Shown here in pieces: positions 6,855 to 15,591 of a DNA stretch of 41,763 nucleotides (position 1 is the stretch's first letter; each line of letters starts with the position of its first letter). Made by a program: the position numbers and the translations under genes. This DNA comes from Lachnospiraceae bacterium (lineage in GTDB: Bacteria; Bacillota; Clostridia; Lachnospirales; Lachnospiraceae), in the NCBI GenBank assembly GCA_017469405.1, contig JAFUGL010000040.1, positions 1 through 41,763 on the forward strand. The letters are read 5' to 3'. Under the pieces are notes generated by a model. The model was not told the origin of the DNA. It did not search any database and saw nothing but the letters and a program-made list of their open reading frames with translations.

Positions 6855-8702
6855 CTAATTGTTCAAAAATAGCGACTCAAACTCGTCTTTTTCGATTCTC
6901 TCCTTCTCAAGAAGAAGATTAGCACATTTATGCAAGACATCCATATTTTCCATGATTATTCTCTTTGCCTCGGCATAACACTCATCGATTATTCTTCTTA
7001 CTTCTTCATCAATGGTTTTAGCCATCTTGTCGCTATAATTTCTCGAATGTCCCAAATCTCTGCCTAAGAATACCTCTTCGCCATTGTCTACCTCATAGTT
7101 GATGAGGCCGACCTTTTCGGAAAAACCGTACTTGATAACCATTGCACGGGCTGTTTCCGTAGCCTGCTTGATATCCTGTGATGCTCCGGTGGTTACATCG
7201 TCAAATATAAGCTCCTCTGCAATTCTTCCGCCAAAGCTTACCTGTATATCCTGAAGCATCTTTTTCTTGGTATTAAATACGTTATCATTTTCAGGAAGCG
7301 GCATAGTATATCCGCCTGCTCCACGTCCGTTAGGAATAATTGATACAAGTCTTACAGGACCAACCTCTGAAAGCAAATGGAACAATATCGCATGGCCTGA
7401 TTCGTGGTAGGCTGTAATCTTTCTTTCCTTTTCCGGTACAAGACGGCTCTTTTTCTCTCCACCGATTCCTATCTTGATAAAGCTCTTATCTACATCATCC
7501 TTGGTGATATATGGTCTGTTATTTCTTGCGGCACTTATCGCAGATTCATTCATAAGATTTTCAAGATCAGCACCGGCAAAACCGGCAGTTGTTCTTGCAA
7601 GCTCATGTAAATCTATATCATCTGCAAACTTCTTATTTCTTACATGTACCTTAAGTATTTCTTCTCTACCCTTAACATCCGGTCTTCCAACCATAACCTT
7701 TCTGTCAAAACGTCCAGGACGCAAAATCGCAGGATCAAGGATATCTACTCTGTTTGTTGCTGCAAGAACTATAATGCCCTCGTTGGTGCCAAATCCGTCC
7801 ATCTCAACCAAAAGCTGGTTAAGAGTCTGCTCACGCTCATCATGACCGCCGCCAAGACCTGAACCTCTTTTTCTTGCAACTGCATCTATCTCATCTATAA
7901 ATACTATACAAGGTGCATTTTTCTTTGCATCCTCAAACAAATCTCTTACACGTGATGCACCGACACCGACAAACATCTCAACAAAGTCCGAACCGGAGAT
8001 TGTGAAAAATGGTACGCCTGCCTCTCCTGCAACTGCCTTTGCAAGTAAGGTCTTACCTGTTCCCGGAGGTCCCTCAAGAAGAACACCCTTAGGAATTCTT
8101 GCACCTAAATCATTGTATTTTTTAGGCTCTTTGAGGAAATCAACGATTTCCGCCATATCCTCTTTTTCTTCTTCAAGTCCGGCAACATCCTTAAAGGTAT
8201 ATTTCTGATCCTTCTCTGTCATCACACGGGCACGGCTCTTGCCGAAGTTCATCACTCTTCCGCCACTGCTACCGCCTCCGGCGCCACCGCCACTTACGCC
8301 TCCCATAAGGACGATCATAAGCACAACTAAAAGAACTACTCCAACTATAACAGGCATCCAGGTCCAAAATGCGCTCTGTCTCGGCACATCGTAAAGGCTC
8401 ATATTAACCTGTCCGCCTTTTCTGTTCATTACGATATCCTGAACCACATTTACATCAGATACGTAAAACTCGATGCTTGAACCGCTGGTATAGGTTATTG
8501 TAACCGTACCTGTCGGTATCTCACTATTTTGATATATCTCAACTTCGCTGATAAGCTCCTCGTTTATGTCGCTTTTAAAATTATCTATAGTATAATCCGT
8601 ATCAGTCTCCTGTGATCTGCTCTGCAGCCAAAGCACGATACAAAAACCGATAAAGAACAATAGAAGATAAAAGCCAAGTCCTCTTCTTATACTATTTTTC
8701 AT
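6855..8702 (-). CDS. ftsH: ATP-dependent zinc metalloprotease FtsH
   Basis: A 615-residue membrane-bound AAA+ protease that degrades misassembled membrane proteins and short-lived regulators. Two membrane helices (about 9-27 and 112-134) flank an outer domain. A Gly-rich linker ([11 protein letters not shown]) leads to the AAA+ module with Walker A GPPGTGKT at 211-218, Walker B VFIDEID near 267-273, and the second region of homology [20 protein letters not shown]. The protease carries the zinc site HESGH at 433-437, with the third ligand Asp near 510 in TTGASQD. All key residues are present. AAAGGAG precedes the start. It ends the tilS-hpt-ftsH operon, a conserved order in Firmicutes. Confidence 0.98.
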   Translation of the reverse strand: MKNSIRRGLGFYLLLFFIGFCIVLWLQSRSQETDTDYTIDNFKSDINEELISEVEIYQNSEIPTGTVTITYTSGSSIEFYVSDVNVVQDIVMNRKGGQVNMSLYDVPRQSAFWTWMPVIVGVVLLVVLMIVLMGGVSGGGAGGGSSGGRVMNFGKSRARVMTEKDQKYTFKDVAGLEEEKEDMAEIVDFLKEPKKYNDLGARIPKGVLLEGPPGTGKTLLAKAVAGEAGVPFFTISGSDFVEMFVGVGASRVRDLFEDAKKNAPCIVFIDEIDAVARKRGSGLGGGHDEREQTLNQLLVEMDGFGTNEGIIVLAATNRVDILDPAILRPGRFDRKVMVGRPDVKGREEILKVHVRNKKFADDIDLHELARTTAGFAGADLENLMNESAISAARNNRPYITKDDVDKSFIKIGIGGEKKSRLVPEKERKITAYHESGHAILFHLLSEVGPVRLVSIIPNGRGAGGYTMPLPENDNVFNTKKKMLQDIQVSFGGRIAEELIFDDVTTGASQDIKQATETARAMVIKYGFSEKVGLINYEVDNGEEVFLGRDLGHSRNYSDKMAKTIDEEVRRIIDECYAEAKRIIMENMDVLHKCANLLLEKERIEKDEFESLFLNN

Positions 8703-8735
8703 TTCTCGCTCCTTTCTTTATCCGCATAGTATAAA

Positions 8736-9254
8736 TTATTCTTCGATAACGCCTATATAAGGCAGATTTCTATACTTTTGTGCACAGTCAAGTCCATATC
8801 CCACAACAAATCTGTCCGGTATTTCAAAGCAGGTCATATCCGGCTCGATATCCACCACTCGTCTTGACGGTTTATCTAAAAGAGTAATTACTTTGAAGCT
8901 TGCCGGATGTCTCTCTTTCAAAATCTTAACAAGATAGGATAAGGTTCTTCCTGAATCCATTATGTCTTCAACTAAGATAACTTCTCTTCCCTCTATGCTT
9001 TCATCCAAATCCTTGATTAGCTTCACAACTCCCGAAGAGGTTGTTCCGTTGCCATAGCTGCTAACCGACATAAAGTCAAGTGTAACAGGCAATGTAATCC
9101 TCTTTGCCAGCTCGCACATAAAAAATACGCTTCCCTTTAGAACTCCGATCAAATGTACCGTCTTTCCTTCGTAGTCGCGGCTTATTTTTTCTGCCATCTC
9201 AGCAATCTTAGCATTTACCTTTTCCTCGCTGATTAAAACACCGATTTTCTCCAT
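8736..9254 (-). CDS. hpt: Hypoxanthine phosphoribosyltransferase
   Basis: A 172-residue type I phosphoribosyltransferase that joins hypoxanthine or guanine to PRPP to make IMP or GMP in purine salvage. The PRPP-binding loop VILVEDIMDSGRTLSYL lies near residues 91-107. LDKPSRRV and the base-contacting DRFVVGYGLDCAQKYRNLP follow near the C-terminus, both typical of HPRT. AAGGAG lies upstream. It is placed between tilS and ftsH with gaps of 38 and 33 bp, the same neighbours as in Bacillus and Clostridium, so co-transcription is very likely. Confidence 0.97.
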   Translation of the reverse strand: MEKIGVLISEEKVNAKIAEMAEKISRDYEGKTVHLIGVLKGSVFFMCELAKRITLPVTLDFMSVSSYGNGTTSSGVVKLIKDLDESIEGREVILVEDIMDSGRTLSYLVKILKERHPASFKVITLLDKPSRRVVDIEPDMTCFEIPDRFVVGYGLDCAQKYRNLPYIGVIEE

Positions 9255-9292
9255 AGTATCACTCTCCTTACGTTATATTTTCTTTTGTATCA

Positions 9293-10756
9293 TCAGTTTA
9301 GCTTATATTCCATATATAATATTTTTTCGGTTTTATCATCTATCTTATAAGCTTCACTATATCTAAGACCTACCGCCCATATTATCTCACTGCCGCAAGC
9401 AATAACAGGCCATGAAAGTCTCTTTTCCCTGTCCACCTTATTATCAATAAAAACCCTTGATAACTTCTTGGAATTGCCCTTATCATCAATTATTATATAA
9501 TCCCCTTCCTGTGGGGTTCTTATACAAAGAGCACCTTTTATTTTACCATAATCAGCCATTTTAGTATAGTTATTTTTTATTATTTGAGTTTCCGAATTGC
9601 AGCTGTCGATATACAAATTAATGCAACCATCTCCCAAAACCAATGTGTATCTTCCTTTTTCCAAGGTATCAGCATCAATATCAAAAGAAAATCCACTGTC
9701 TTCCTGCTTCAGGTTGGAGATAATCAGCCTGTCATAGCTTATCCTTGCTGTTATATCATAAGGAAGATTGACGCTGCTTCCGGACTTGCTCTCCATAAGC
9801 TTAAGCACGTCCTCTATATGTCTTCTGGTTATATCCTTCTTTTTTCCGGCAACCTTTGCTATAGCCTCATGGATAATATTTTCCCTGATAAGCTTAGGCA
9901 GCTTAATTATAGCCGTCTTATCAAGTGCAAGCATAGATTCCGAATTCTTACCGGTCATACTTTTTGCGTTAAAGTTCTTTTTTACATCCTTATTATCAGC
10001 AAGTCCTTTATCTAAAAACACTTCATCAACTATACACCTTTCAAGCTCTGCCTCACTCGTTTTATTTATAAGCTTGTAAGCTTCATATGCCTCATCTGCC
10101 ATATCGGCTATATGCTCTATAGCGCCGTCATTCAATTCAAGCAATGTCGGTAAAACTATATGTCTTATTTTATTTCTGTCATAATCCTTGGAAAGATTTG
10201 TCGAATCGGTTCTAAAATCCTGTCCCTGCTTTTCAAGATATGCCTCTATCTCATCTCTTCTAACGCATAAAAGCGGTCTTATTATATCACCGCGAACCGC
10301 CTTAATTCCGGAAAGTCCGTTTATGCCGCTGCCTCTTGTCATATTAAATATAACGGTTTCCGCCAGATCATTTTTATTGTGGGCAACTGCAATCTTTGCC
10401 GCTCCCAATTTTACCCTTTGTTCTTCAAAGCAGGCATATCTGAATTTTCTTCCCGCCTCCTCGACAGTCATCCTTTCATCCTTTGCATAAGCCTTTATAT
10501 CCTTATGATAGACCTCAAGCGGTACGCCAAGCTTTTCACAAAGCCTTATACAAAACTCTTCGTCTGCATCTGCCTCATCACCGCGCAGCATATGATTGAT
10601 ATGAACCGCATAAGCCTTCGCTCCAAGCTTCTTTAAAACCATAAGCAGACATACCGAATCAGCACCGCCGGATAGCCCGACGATAACTTTGTCACCCGAC
10701 CCAATCATATCATTTTCATATATATATTTTTTTATCTTATACTCAAAGCTTCTCAT
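9293..10756 (-). CDS. tilS: tRNA(Ile)-lysidine synthase
   Basis: TilS attaches lysine to C34 of tRNA-Ile(CAU), changing codon reading from AUG to AUA and charging from Met to Ile; it is essential. The start chosen, ATG 10756 (MRSFEYKIKKYIYEN), has GGGGAG about 12 bases upstream; the frame extends to 10798 without a ribosome binding site. The 487-residue protein has the PP-loop VGLSGGADSVCLL near residue 27, HINHMLRGDEADAD and HNKNDLAETVIFN in the catalytic half. The C-terminal tRNA-binding domain carries RTPQEGDYI and KKLSRVFIDNKV. It opens the tilS-hpt-ftsH operon, 149 bp after spoIIE. Confidence 0.95.
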   Translation of the reverse strand: MRSFEYKIKKYIYENDMIGSGDKVIVGLSGGADSVCLLMVLKKLGAKAYAVHINHMLRGDEADADEEFCIRLCEKLGVPLEVYHKDIKAYAKDERMTVEEAGRKFRYACFEEQRVKLGAAKIAVAHNKNDLAETVIFNMTRGSGINGLSGIKAVRGDIIRPLLCVRRDEIEAYLEKQGQDFRTDSTNLSKDYDRNKIRHIVLPTLLELNDGAIEHIADMADEAYEAYKLINKTSEAELERCIVDEVFLDKGLADNKDVKKNFNAKSMTGKNSESMLALDKTAIIKLPKLIRENIIHEAIAKVAGKKKDITRRHIEDVLKLMESKSGSSVNLPYDITARISYDRLIISNLKQEDSGFSFDIDADTLEKGRYTLVLGDGCINLYIDSCNSETQIIKNNYTKMADYGKIKGALCIRTPQEGDYIIIDDKGNSKKLSRVFIDNKVDREKRLSWPVIACGSEIIWAVGLRYSEAYKIDDKTEKILYMEYKLN

Positions 10757-10905
10757 ATGTATAATAATCTCCCCGAAATTATTGTAAAATAATATCATAA
10801 CAAAGGGCTAAAGTATAGCCTTATCACAAACTTTTCACAACTTCACAAATCGATAATTCCCAAACCTAAGAACTCTTAACAACCTTTAAGACTTTTTCGA
10901 CCGTC

Positions 10906-12900
10906 TCATCCCATTTTCTTAACAACTTTGCACACTATTATAGTCGCATCATCCTTAAGACGGTTGCCGCTTAAGGACTTAATACTTCCCACTATCTCAT
11001 CTGCCAGTTCATCAGGTGTCATCGCATCCGATGAAAGCATAAGCTCCTTCATATAGTCTTCTTTATTTTCAAATAATATGCTCTCAAGCATACCATCACT
11101 TACCATAACTATCATATCATTTGAATAGAATTTTTTCATGCATTTTTCGCATATTGCATCGGGAGTAATTCCCACCGGAAGGGACGTCGATTTTATCATC
11201 TCAATCCACTCACCTCTTTTAACAAAGGTTGTAGCTGCACCCTGCTTATATATCCTGCCACAGCCTGTGTACAAATCAACAATCATCATATCAAGTGTCG
11301 AAAAGCTTTCTCCCTTGTTTTTTTCCGCAAGATATGAATTGACAACCCTTATGGACATCTCCTTGTCAAATCCGGCATTTAAAAGTTCCTCCAAAGAAAC
11401 AATCAATTGATTACTGTCCCTTGATGCCTTTTCTCCATTGCCCATACCATCCGCTATTAGCAGGAGCTTTTGACCGGTTCCTATATCTCCTATATAAAAA
11501 TTATCCCCGGAAACCTCATCCTCATATCTGCTTAACCGCCTTACTGCCGTTTCACACCTATAGTCCGGTTTTTCAATCATGCAAAGCATATCATATCTCT
11601 TACTCACTATACTTTTACTCTCATCCTTAAGCAAGAGCCTTACCTTCATGTTTTCCTCAACTATTTTTCTGACGGTTTCGGCAGTTACAAGTCTTCCCCT
11701 CCTCACACGGGCATTTATATAAACCTCATACCTCTCATCCTGGTTTTTAATCATAAGTATATTTTTGACAAGCACCTCTTTTTTGGAAAGTTCCTCTATA
11801 ATCGACGCTTCTATAGTCTTCCTTATCGGAACCATCTCATTTAACTGATTGGTGAAATTATCTATTATATTGCCCACATCATTGAAGCTGATACCGGTTC
11901 CGGCATCTCCGGCAAATGTATATTCAATTCTTTTAAAGGCATCAGCAAGCTTATTTACCCTTTCCACCACAATTCTTCCCCACTCGGGAGTATTATCAGG
12001 CTCGTAATAGCCTGCCTTGTCATCAAGTCTAAGCATCAGTCTGTCCGGTGCCAGTATAAATACAAGTATCGCCGAATAAAGTGCCTTTATCCCTTCTTCA
12101 GATAGCAGCATATCAAAATGCGTAAATCCGGCTATGTAATATATAATTAAAAATGAAGCTGCCTGGATAAACCTTCCTCCTTCGATAAATATTAAAAGCG
12201 CATAAACCAAAAGTGATATGGTAAGATATGCCACAAGAAAGTCCATCTCTCCCGTTTTTATCCCCATCAATATACCGGAAAAGGCAGTCCATGTAAGCCC
12301 GATGCCAAATCCAAACTTATACCATGCAAAAAGTATCGAAAAGACAAAAAAAGTCTGTGCGACAGTTATCCCATAAACCTCCAAAGGCATACCATAAAAT
12401 GAAGCTGCAAAAAAGCAAATAACACCCAATGCCGTTTCATTGTCCGTAACTATAGAAAGCGGATCACTTCGCAGACCTGAAATTCCTTTATAAAAAACTA
12501 TAACTGCTGCAAATGCTAGAGCAGCCATGATACCTGTATCAAAATAATTAATGTATTCATCCGTAACAAAGCCTGTAACACCGTGAACCACAAAGGTTAT
12601 ACCGCCCGTTATAAGAGCTGTCAGATAATTTTTACCCCTTAAGGTAATTGAATTCTTAAGCGATAGAAGAATCATTAAAAAAATCATTATTGAACCATAT
12701 TCAAATAGCATATATGGCAAGCTCATAGTTGCTATCCCGCCCATAAGACCGATAAATATAAGCCATACATTTTCACCCGAAAGTAAAAAAGCCACCAGCG
12801 CTCCGATTGCAAACGGATTCATATTCATAACAAATGCCCTGCCGATAAAAAAAGCAAAAGCAGCAAAGCCTATGCCTTTAAGCCTGTCAGATATCTTCAT
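10906..12900 (-). CDS. spoIIE: Stage II sporulation protein E (PP2C phosphatase)
   Basis: SpoIIE dephosphorylates SpoIIAA in the forespore, which frees sigma-F, and it also acts at the polar septum. The 664-residue protein has an N-terminal membrane region of about eight to ten helices (about residues 10-285), a helical middle domain, and a C-terminal PP2C-type phosphatase. The phosphatase shows LLIADGMGNGEKASRDS, where Asp and Gly line the metal site, MMIVDLYTGCGRIYKQGAA, MIVMVSDGMLES and the terminal KDDATIIV. Bacillus SpoIIE is about 827 residues, so this copy is shorter, mainly in the membrane and middle parts. AGGAGG precedes the ATG. It sits between the divIC block and tilS, the conserved location. 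Confidence 0.94.
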   Translation of the reverse strand: MKISDRLKGIGFAAFAFFIGRAFVMNMNPFAIGALVAFLLSGENVWLIFIGLMGGIATMSLPYMLFEYGSIMIFLMILLSLKNSITLRGKNYLTALITGGITFVVHGVTGFVTDEYINYFDTGIMAALAFAAVIVFYKGISGLRSDPLSIVTDNETALGVICFFAASFYGMPLEVYGITVAQTFFVFSILFAWYKFGFGIGLTWTAFSGILMGIKTGEMDFLVAYLTISLLVYALLIFIEGGRFIQAASFLIIYYIAGFTHFDMLLSEEGIKALYSAILVFILAPDRLMLRLDDKAGYYEPDNTPEWGRIVVERVNKLADAFKRIEYTFAGDAGTGISFNDVGNIIDNFTNQLNEMVPIRKTIEASIIEELSKKEVLVKNILMIKNQDERYEVYINARVRRGRLVTAETVRKIVEENMKVRLLLKDESKSIVSKRYDMLCMIEKPDYRCETAVRRLSRYEDEVSGDNFYIGDIGTGQKLLLIADGMGNGEKASRDSNQLIVSLEELLNAGFDKEMSIRVVNSYLAEKNKGESFSTLDMMIVDLYTGCGRIYKQGAATTFVKRGEWIEMIKSTSLPVGITPDAICEKCMKKFYSNDMIVMVSDGMLESILFENKEDYMKELMLSSDAMTPDELADEIVGSIKSLSGNRLKDDATIIVCKVVKKMG

Positions 12901-13043
12901 AATCTACCTCCTGATGAAACTATTTTTACATTCTTTCGTATATCTCCCCAAAATATCATAATTTCATATCAGCCTAAAAATTATAGCTTTGTACGGATTA
13001 ATTTTCTGTCTAACTCTGGAGGCTTTGCAAAATAATTATTGAC

Positions 13044-13075
13044 AAAAAAAGACCGCTCCGATTGACTCGAAGCGG
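13044..13075 (-). terminator. Intrinsic terminator of the divIC operon
   Basis: A stem at 13053-13061 and 13067-13075 (CCGCT paired with AGCGG plus CGA with TCG, one mismatch) is followed on the minus strand by seven T. It separates divIC from spoIIE. Confidence 0.8.
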
Positions 13076-13088
13076 CAATAAATCTTAT

Positions 13089-13400
13089 TTACTCCTGTGG
13101 CTTAATAACTATCTCATCCGGATAAACAAGTCCAAGCTTATCCTTGGCCACATCCTCTATGTATTTATTAGTCTGCATATACTGCTGCTGTGCAAGCAAA
13201 ACATCATTTTCCTGCTTTGCTGCCTCTATCTTTTGCTCCAAAACCGTCTCGGCATAAGCAAGTTCTTTACTCTGAGCACGGAGTTCTTTAATTCTTAAGC
13301 CTGATATGGTACATACAAATAACACAGCCATCACAATAAGAAAACTTGTGAATTTAGACTGTCTTCTTGTAGACTTTTTTCTACCTCTCCCTCTGCTCAT
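13089..13400 (-). CDS. divIC: Septum formation initiator (DivIC/FtsL-like)
   Basis: The start at 13400 (MSRGRGRKKSTRRQ) is preceded by AGAGGT. The frame is open to 13430, but the first ATG there sits right against AAGG. The 103-residue protein has a basic cytoplasmic tail, one membrane helix (about residues 20-37, LIVMAVLFVCTISGL), a short coiled coil (ELRAQSKELAYAETVLEQKI) and a conserved end, DKLGLVYPDEIV. DivIC joins FtsL and DivIB in the divisome and helps trigger septal wall synthesis. It overlaps the 3' end of yabQ by 20 bp, so the two are probably translationally coupled, as expected from the conserved order yabP-yabQ-divIC. Confidence 0.92.
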   Translation of the reverse strand: MSRGRGRKKSTRRQSKFTSFLIVMAVLFVCTISGLRIKELRAQSKELAYAETVLEQKIEAAKQENDVLLAQQQYMQTNKYIEDVAKDKLGLVYPDEIVIKPQE

Positions 13401-13848
13401 CTTTACCTCTGCCGGATGATTTAAATGCATCCTTTTCCTTCTTATTATTTTTGAAATATCTAAAAATAGATATATTCATTTTATACCATTTTACGCCATT
13501 TTTCAACATTTTCTTTGGCTTTTCGACGCATTTTTTTGCGCAATACAAGATGTAGTTAAGCAATTTAAAAATGCCACTACTTATTGTGTTTTTATAAATT
13601 ACTAATCCGGTAATTGCAACGACAAAAATGTAAATTCTGAAGCTTCCATCATTATATTTGAAGATATTTTCTATAAAAAGCCAGGTAAAGAAAAGCCAAT
13701 ATATTATATCCTCTATACCGACAAGCATATCACTGTGATTAAAGTTCTTTCTTATGCTTCGGAGCACATCATATACTGCTCCCATACATATCCCCATTAT
13801 AAGACTGACAACAAACATATTTCCCTGGGAATAAATAATTTCAAACAT
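13381..13848 (-). CDS. yabQ: Spore cortex biosynthesis protein YabQ
   Basis: The 155-residue membrane protein belongs to the YabQ family, needed for cortex formation in Bacillus spores. It has about four hydrophobic segments: FVVSLIMGICMGAVYDVLR near the start, IIYWLFFTWLFIENIF, YIFVVAITGLVIY and a final segment around LLNYILYC. The motif G-x-x-x-D-x-x-R in GAVYDVLRSIRK is typical of the family. The C-terminal tail is basic. The start codon follows the yabP stop directly, and the 3' end overlaps divIC, so the three genes form a tightly packed operon. Expression in the mother cell is inferred from the family. Confidence 0.92.
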   Translation of the reverse strand: MFEIIYSQGNMFVVSLIMGICMGAVYDVLRSIRKNFNHSDMLVGIEDIIYWLFFTWLFIENIFKYNDGSFRIYIFVVAITGLVIYKNTISSGIFKLLNYILYCAKKCVEKPKKMLKNGVKWYKMNISIFRYFKNNKKEKDAFKSSGRGKDEQRER

Positions 13849-14133
13849 TTATTTAAACATTCTCCCAAGTATTCCTGCAGCTGTCTTTTTTACATTGTGA
13901 TTTTCAGAGTAAACCATACTGTCAATCGTTCCCGCCATCTCAAGCTCACCCTTATCAACATCTAGTCTTATAACGTGCAAATCATCACCTTTAATCGTAA
14001 GTACTCCTGCCTCCGTAACCAGCACAACTATATCAGTATCAAAGGACTCAACATCTGTTATGCCATATATTGTAGCTTTTTTTCGATTATCTAAAGAGAG
14101 TTTGTGATTTTTTGCATACTGAATTTCTCCCAT
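13849..14133 (-). CDS. yabP: Sporulation protein YabP
   Basis: The start chosen is ATG 14133 (MGEIQYAKNHKLSLDNRK) with GGAGG five bases upstream; a TTG start at 14145 lies inside that ribosome binding site and is rejected. The 94-residue protein has the YabP/YqfC fold pattern of repeating beta strands: ATIYGITDVESFDTDIVVLV, GVLTIKGDDLHVIRLDVDKG and ELEMAGTIDSMVYS. YabP is made early in sporulation and is linked to coat and cortex assembly. It sits between rqcP and yabQ, the arrangement found in most spore-forming Firmicutes. Confidence 0.93.
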   Translation of the reverse strand: MGEIQYAKNHKLSLDNRKKATIYGITDVESFDTDIVVLVTEAGVLTIKGDDLHVIRLDVDKGELEMAGTIDSMVYSENHNVKKTAAGILGRMFK

Positions 14134-14184
14134 ATAATCCTCCAAATCAAGGAACTTATATAGAATATAATATGCTCTTATTAT

Positions 14185-14424
14185 TTAAAGTATGTTATAC
14201 ATTTCTTTAGCATCTTCTTTTTTAGTTGTCTCGGATATCTGTGTAACCTCTGCCTTAACTGTTTTATTACCAAAAGCTATTTCAATTATATCTCCCACTT
14301 TTACATCATAAGAAGCCTTTACAACTTTTCCGTTTACAGACACTCTGCCTGCATCACAAGCTTCATTTGCAACTGTACGTCTTTTAATAAGTCTTGAAAC
14401 TTTTAAATATTTATCAAGTCTCAT
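14185..14424 (-). CDS. rqcP: S4-domain RNA-binding protein RqcP (YabO)
   Basis: The start at 14424 (MRLDKYLKVSRLIKRRTVAN) has GAGGTGG upstream; a longer frame to 14475 lacks one and runs through the hup terminator. The 79-residue protein is almost entirely an S4 domain: RLIKRRTVANEACDAGRVSV, then NGKVVKASYDVKVGDIIEI. In Bacillus, RqcP binds obstructed 50S subunits and works with RqcH to add alanine tails to stalled peptides. Its place just ahead of yabP is conserved and supports RqcP over other S4 proteins such as heat-shock Hsp15, from which it cannot be separated by motif alone. Confidence 0.9.
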   Translation of the reverse strand: MRLDKYLKVSRLIKRRTVANEACDAGRVSVNGKVVKASYDVKVGDIIEIAFGNKTVKAEVTQISETTKKEDAKEMYNIL

Positions 14425-14451
14425 ATTAACCACCTCAAATTCATATAATGT

Positions 14452-14480
14452 AAAAAGTTCATCATACAAACGCATGATGA
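14452..14480 (-). terminator. Intrinsic terminator between hup and rqcP
   Basis: A 7-bp stem, TCATCAT and ATGATGA (14459-14465, 14474-14480), is followed on the minus strand by ACTTTTT. It would end or attenuate hup transcripts, leaving partial read-through into rqcP possible. Confidence 0.55.
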
Positions 14481-14507
14481 CCTTTTCTTAACTTTATTAT
14501 CTGCTAA

Positions 14508-14780
14508 TTAGTTCACAGAATCCTTTAAAGCCTTACCAGCCTTAAACTTAGGAGCCTTAGAAGCCTTAATCTTCATAGTCTCACCAGTTCTAGGATTTCT
14601 TCCTTCTCTTGCAGGTCTCTCAGCAACCTCAAATGTACCAAATCCAACTAACTGAATCTTGTCACCCTTCTTTAACTGCTCTGCAACTGTATCAGTGAAA
14701 GCCTTAAGAGCCTTCTCAGCCTCAGTCTTCTTTAAACCAGTCTTCTCTGCAATACTTGCAACTAATTCGTTCTTGTTCAT
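14508..14780 (-). CDS. hup: HU family DNA-binding protein
   Basis: A 90-residue histone-like protein of exactly the usual HU length. It begins MNKNELVASIAEKTGLKK and carries the HU signature GFGTFEVAERPAREGRNPRT with the DNA-inserting Pro in RNPRTGE near residue 63. HU dimers bend and compact DNA. The start has AGGAGG upstream and a strong promoter about 95 bp before the ATG. Codons are strongly biased (AAG, CTT/CTA, GCC), fitting high expression. It is placed between spoVT and rqcP, a common arrangement in Lachnospiraceae. Confidence 0.97.
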   Translation of the reverse strand: MNKNELVASIAEKTGLKKTEAEKALKAFTDTVAEQLKKGDKIQLVGFGTFEVAERPAREGRNPRTGETMKIKASKAPKFKAGKALKDSVN

Positions 14781-14872
14781 TTTATAAATTCCTCCTATAA
14801 ATACAAACGTTGATTGCTATATACAATCCCCTATTGTTTGTGGCATCTTTAATAATAAATGCCCTACGCTTA

Positions 14873-14901
14873 TTTATACCTTGTTAGCGCCAATTTGTCA
14901 A
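14873..14901 (-). promoter_or_regulatory. Strong sigma-A promoter of hup
   Basis: On the minus strand TTGACA (14896-14901) and TATAAA (14873-14878) are separated by exactly 17 bp. The leader of about 85 nt carries ACAAT-AGGGG-ATTGT, a small inverted repeat, before the AGGAGG site. Confidence 0.8.
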
Positions 14902-14960
14902 GTACATAGATGCCAAAAAACACTTATTTTTTATAGTTTTTTTAAATAACCGAAGTTTTT

Positions 14961-15509
14961 TTATCCTTCCATCTGTTTTCCGAGGAATTTTGCTGCTATA
15001 ACCGCCGCCTTTTGCTCGGCTTCTCCTATATTTACTGCATCATCCTTACTTAAAAGAATGACTGCTCCTATAGCGTCTCCCTCACTTATAATAGTCTGCA
15101 CAATCTCTCCTGAATACTCATTATCACCATTTCCAAGAATCTTTATAAACTTTTTCTCCCCTTTTTTTGCAAGAATAGCTTCTCTGTCATTTATAGCTTC
15201 TTCCAAATCCTTATGAAGGCTCTTGCCCAACAATTCTTTTTTGGGGATGCCTGCTACAGCTATAATCTGATCTCTGTCACATACACACACTCCACAGCCT
15301 AAAATCTGAGCAGCAGCCTCAACATACTCTTGAGCAAAACTTGAAAGTTCTCCTATAGGAGAGTATTTTTTTAATATTATCTCCCCATCCTTATCAGTAA
15401 AAATCTCAATAGGATCGCCTTCTCTTATCCTCAAAACCCTTCTTATCTCTTTTGGAACCACTATACGTCCAAGCTCATCTATTCTACGAATAATACCTGT
15501 TGCTTTCAT
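14961..15509 (-). CDS. spoVT: Stage V sporulation protein T (AbrB-like regulator)
   Basis: A 182-residue transcription factor that tunes sigma-G-dependent genes in the forespore. The N-terminal 50 residues form the AbrB swapped-hairpin DNA-binding domain: MKATGIIRRIDELGRIVVPK, then EIRRVLRIREGDPIEIF. The remainder is the GAF-like domain (AQILGCGVCVCDRDQIIAVA, GDAIGAVILLS) found only in SpoVT, which separates it from plain AbrB. The length matches the family (about 178). It stands alone, with the hup gene downstream across a 180-bp gap containing the hup promoter. In Bacillus it lies beside spoVB and mazG, which are not present here. Confidence 0.95.
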   Translation of the reverse strand: MKATGIIRRIDELGRIVVPKEIRRVLRIREGDPIEIFTDKDGEIILKKYSPIGELSSFAQEYVEAAAQILGCGVCVCDRDQIIAVAGIPKKELLGKSLHKDLEEAINDREAILAKKGEKKFIKILGNGDNEYSGEIVQTIISEGDAIGAVILLSKDDAVNIGEAEQKAAVIAAKFLGKQMEG

Positions 15510-15591
15510 ATCTACAAATCTCCTTATATTTACATTAGTCTGTTTCTATTATCTGTAAATTAAGGATTTTTATACATATAATTTATTATTT

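Noticed and set aside
11138-11410. Plus-strand frames inside spoIIE, ftsH, copA and other long genes
   Set aside because: They are antisense shadows of strongly supported genes and lack ribosome binding sites.
14134-14145. TTG start extending yabP
   Set aside because: It would put the start codon inside the GGAGG site that serves the ATG at 14133.
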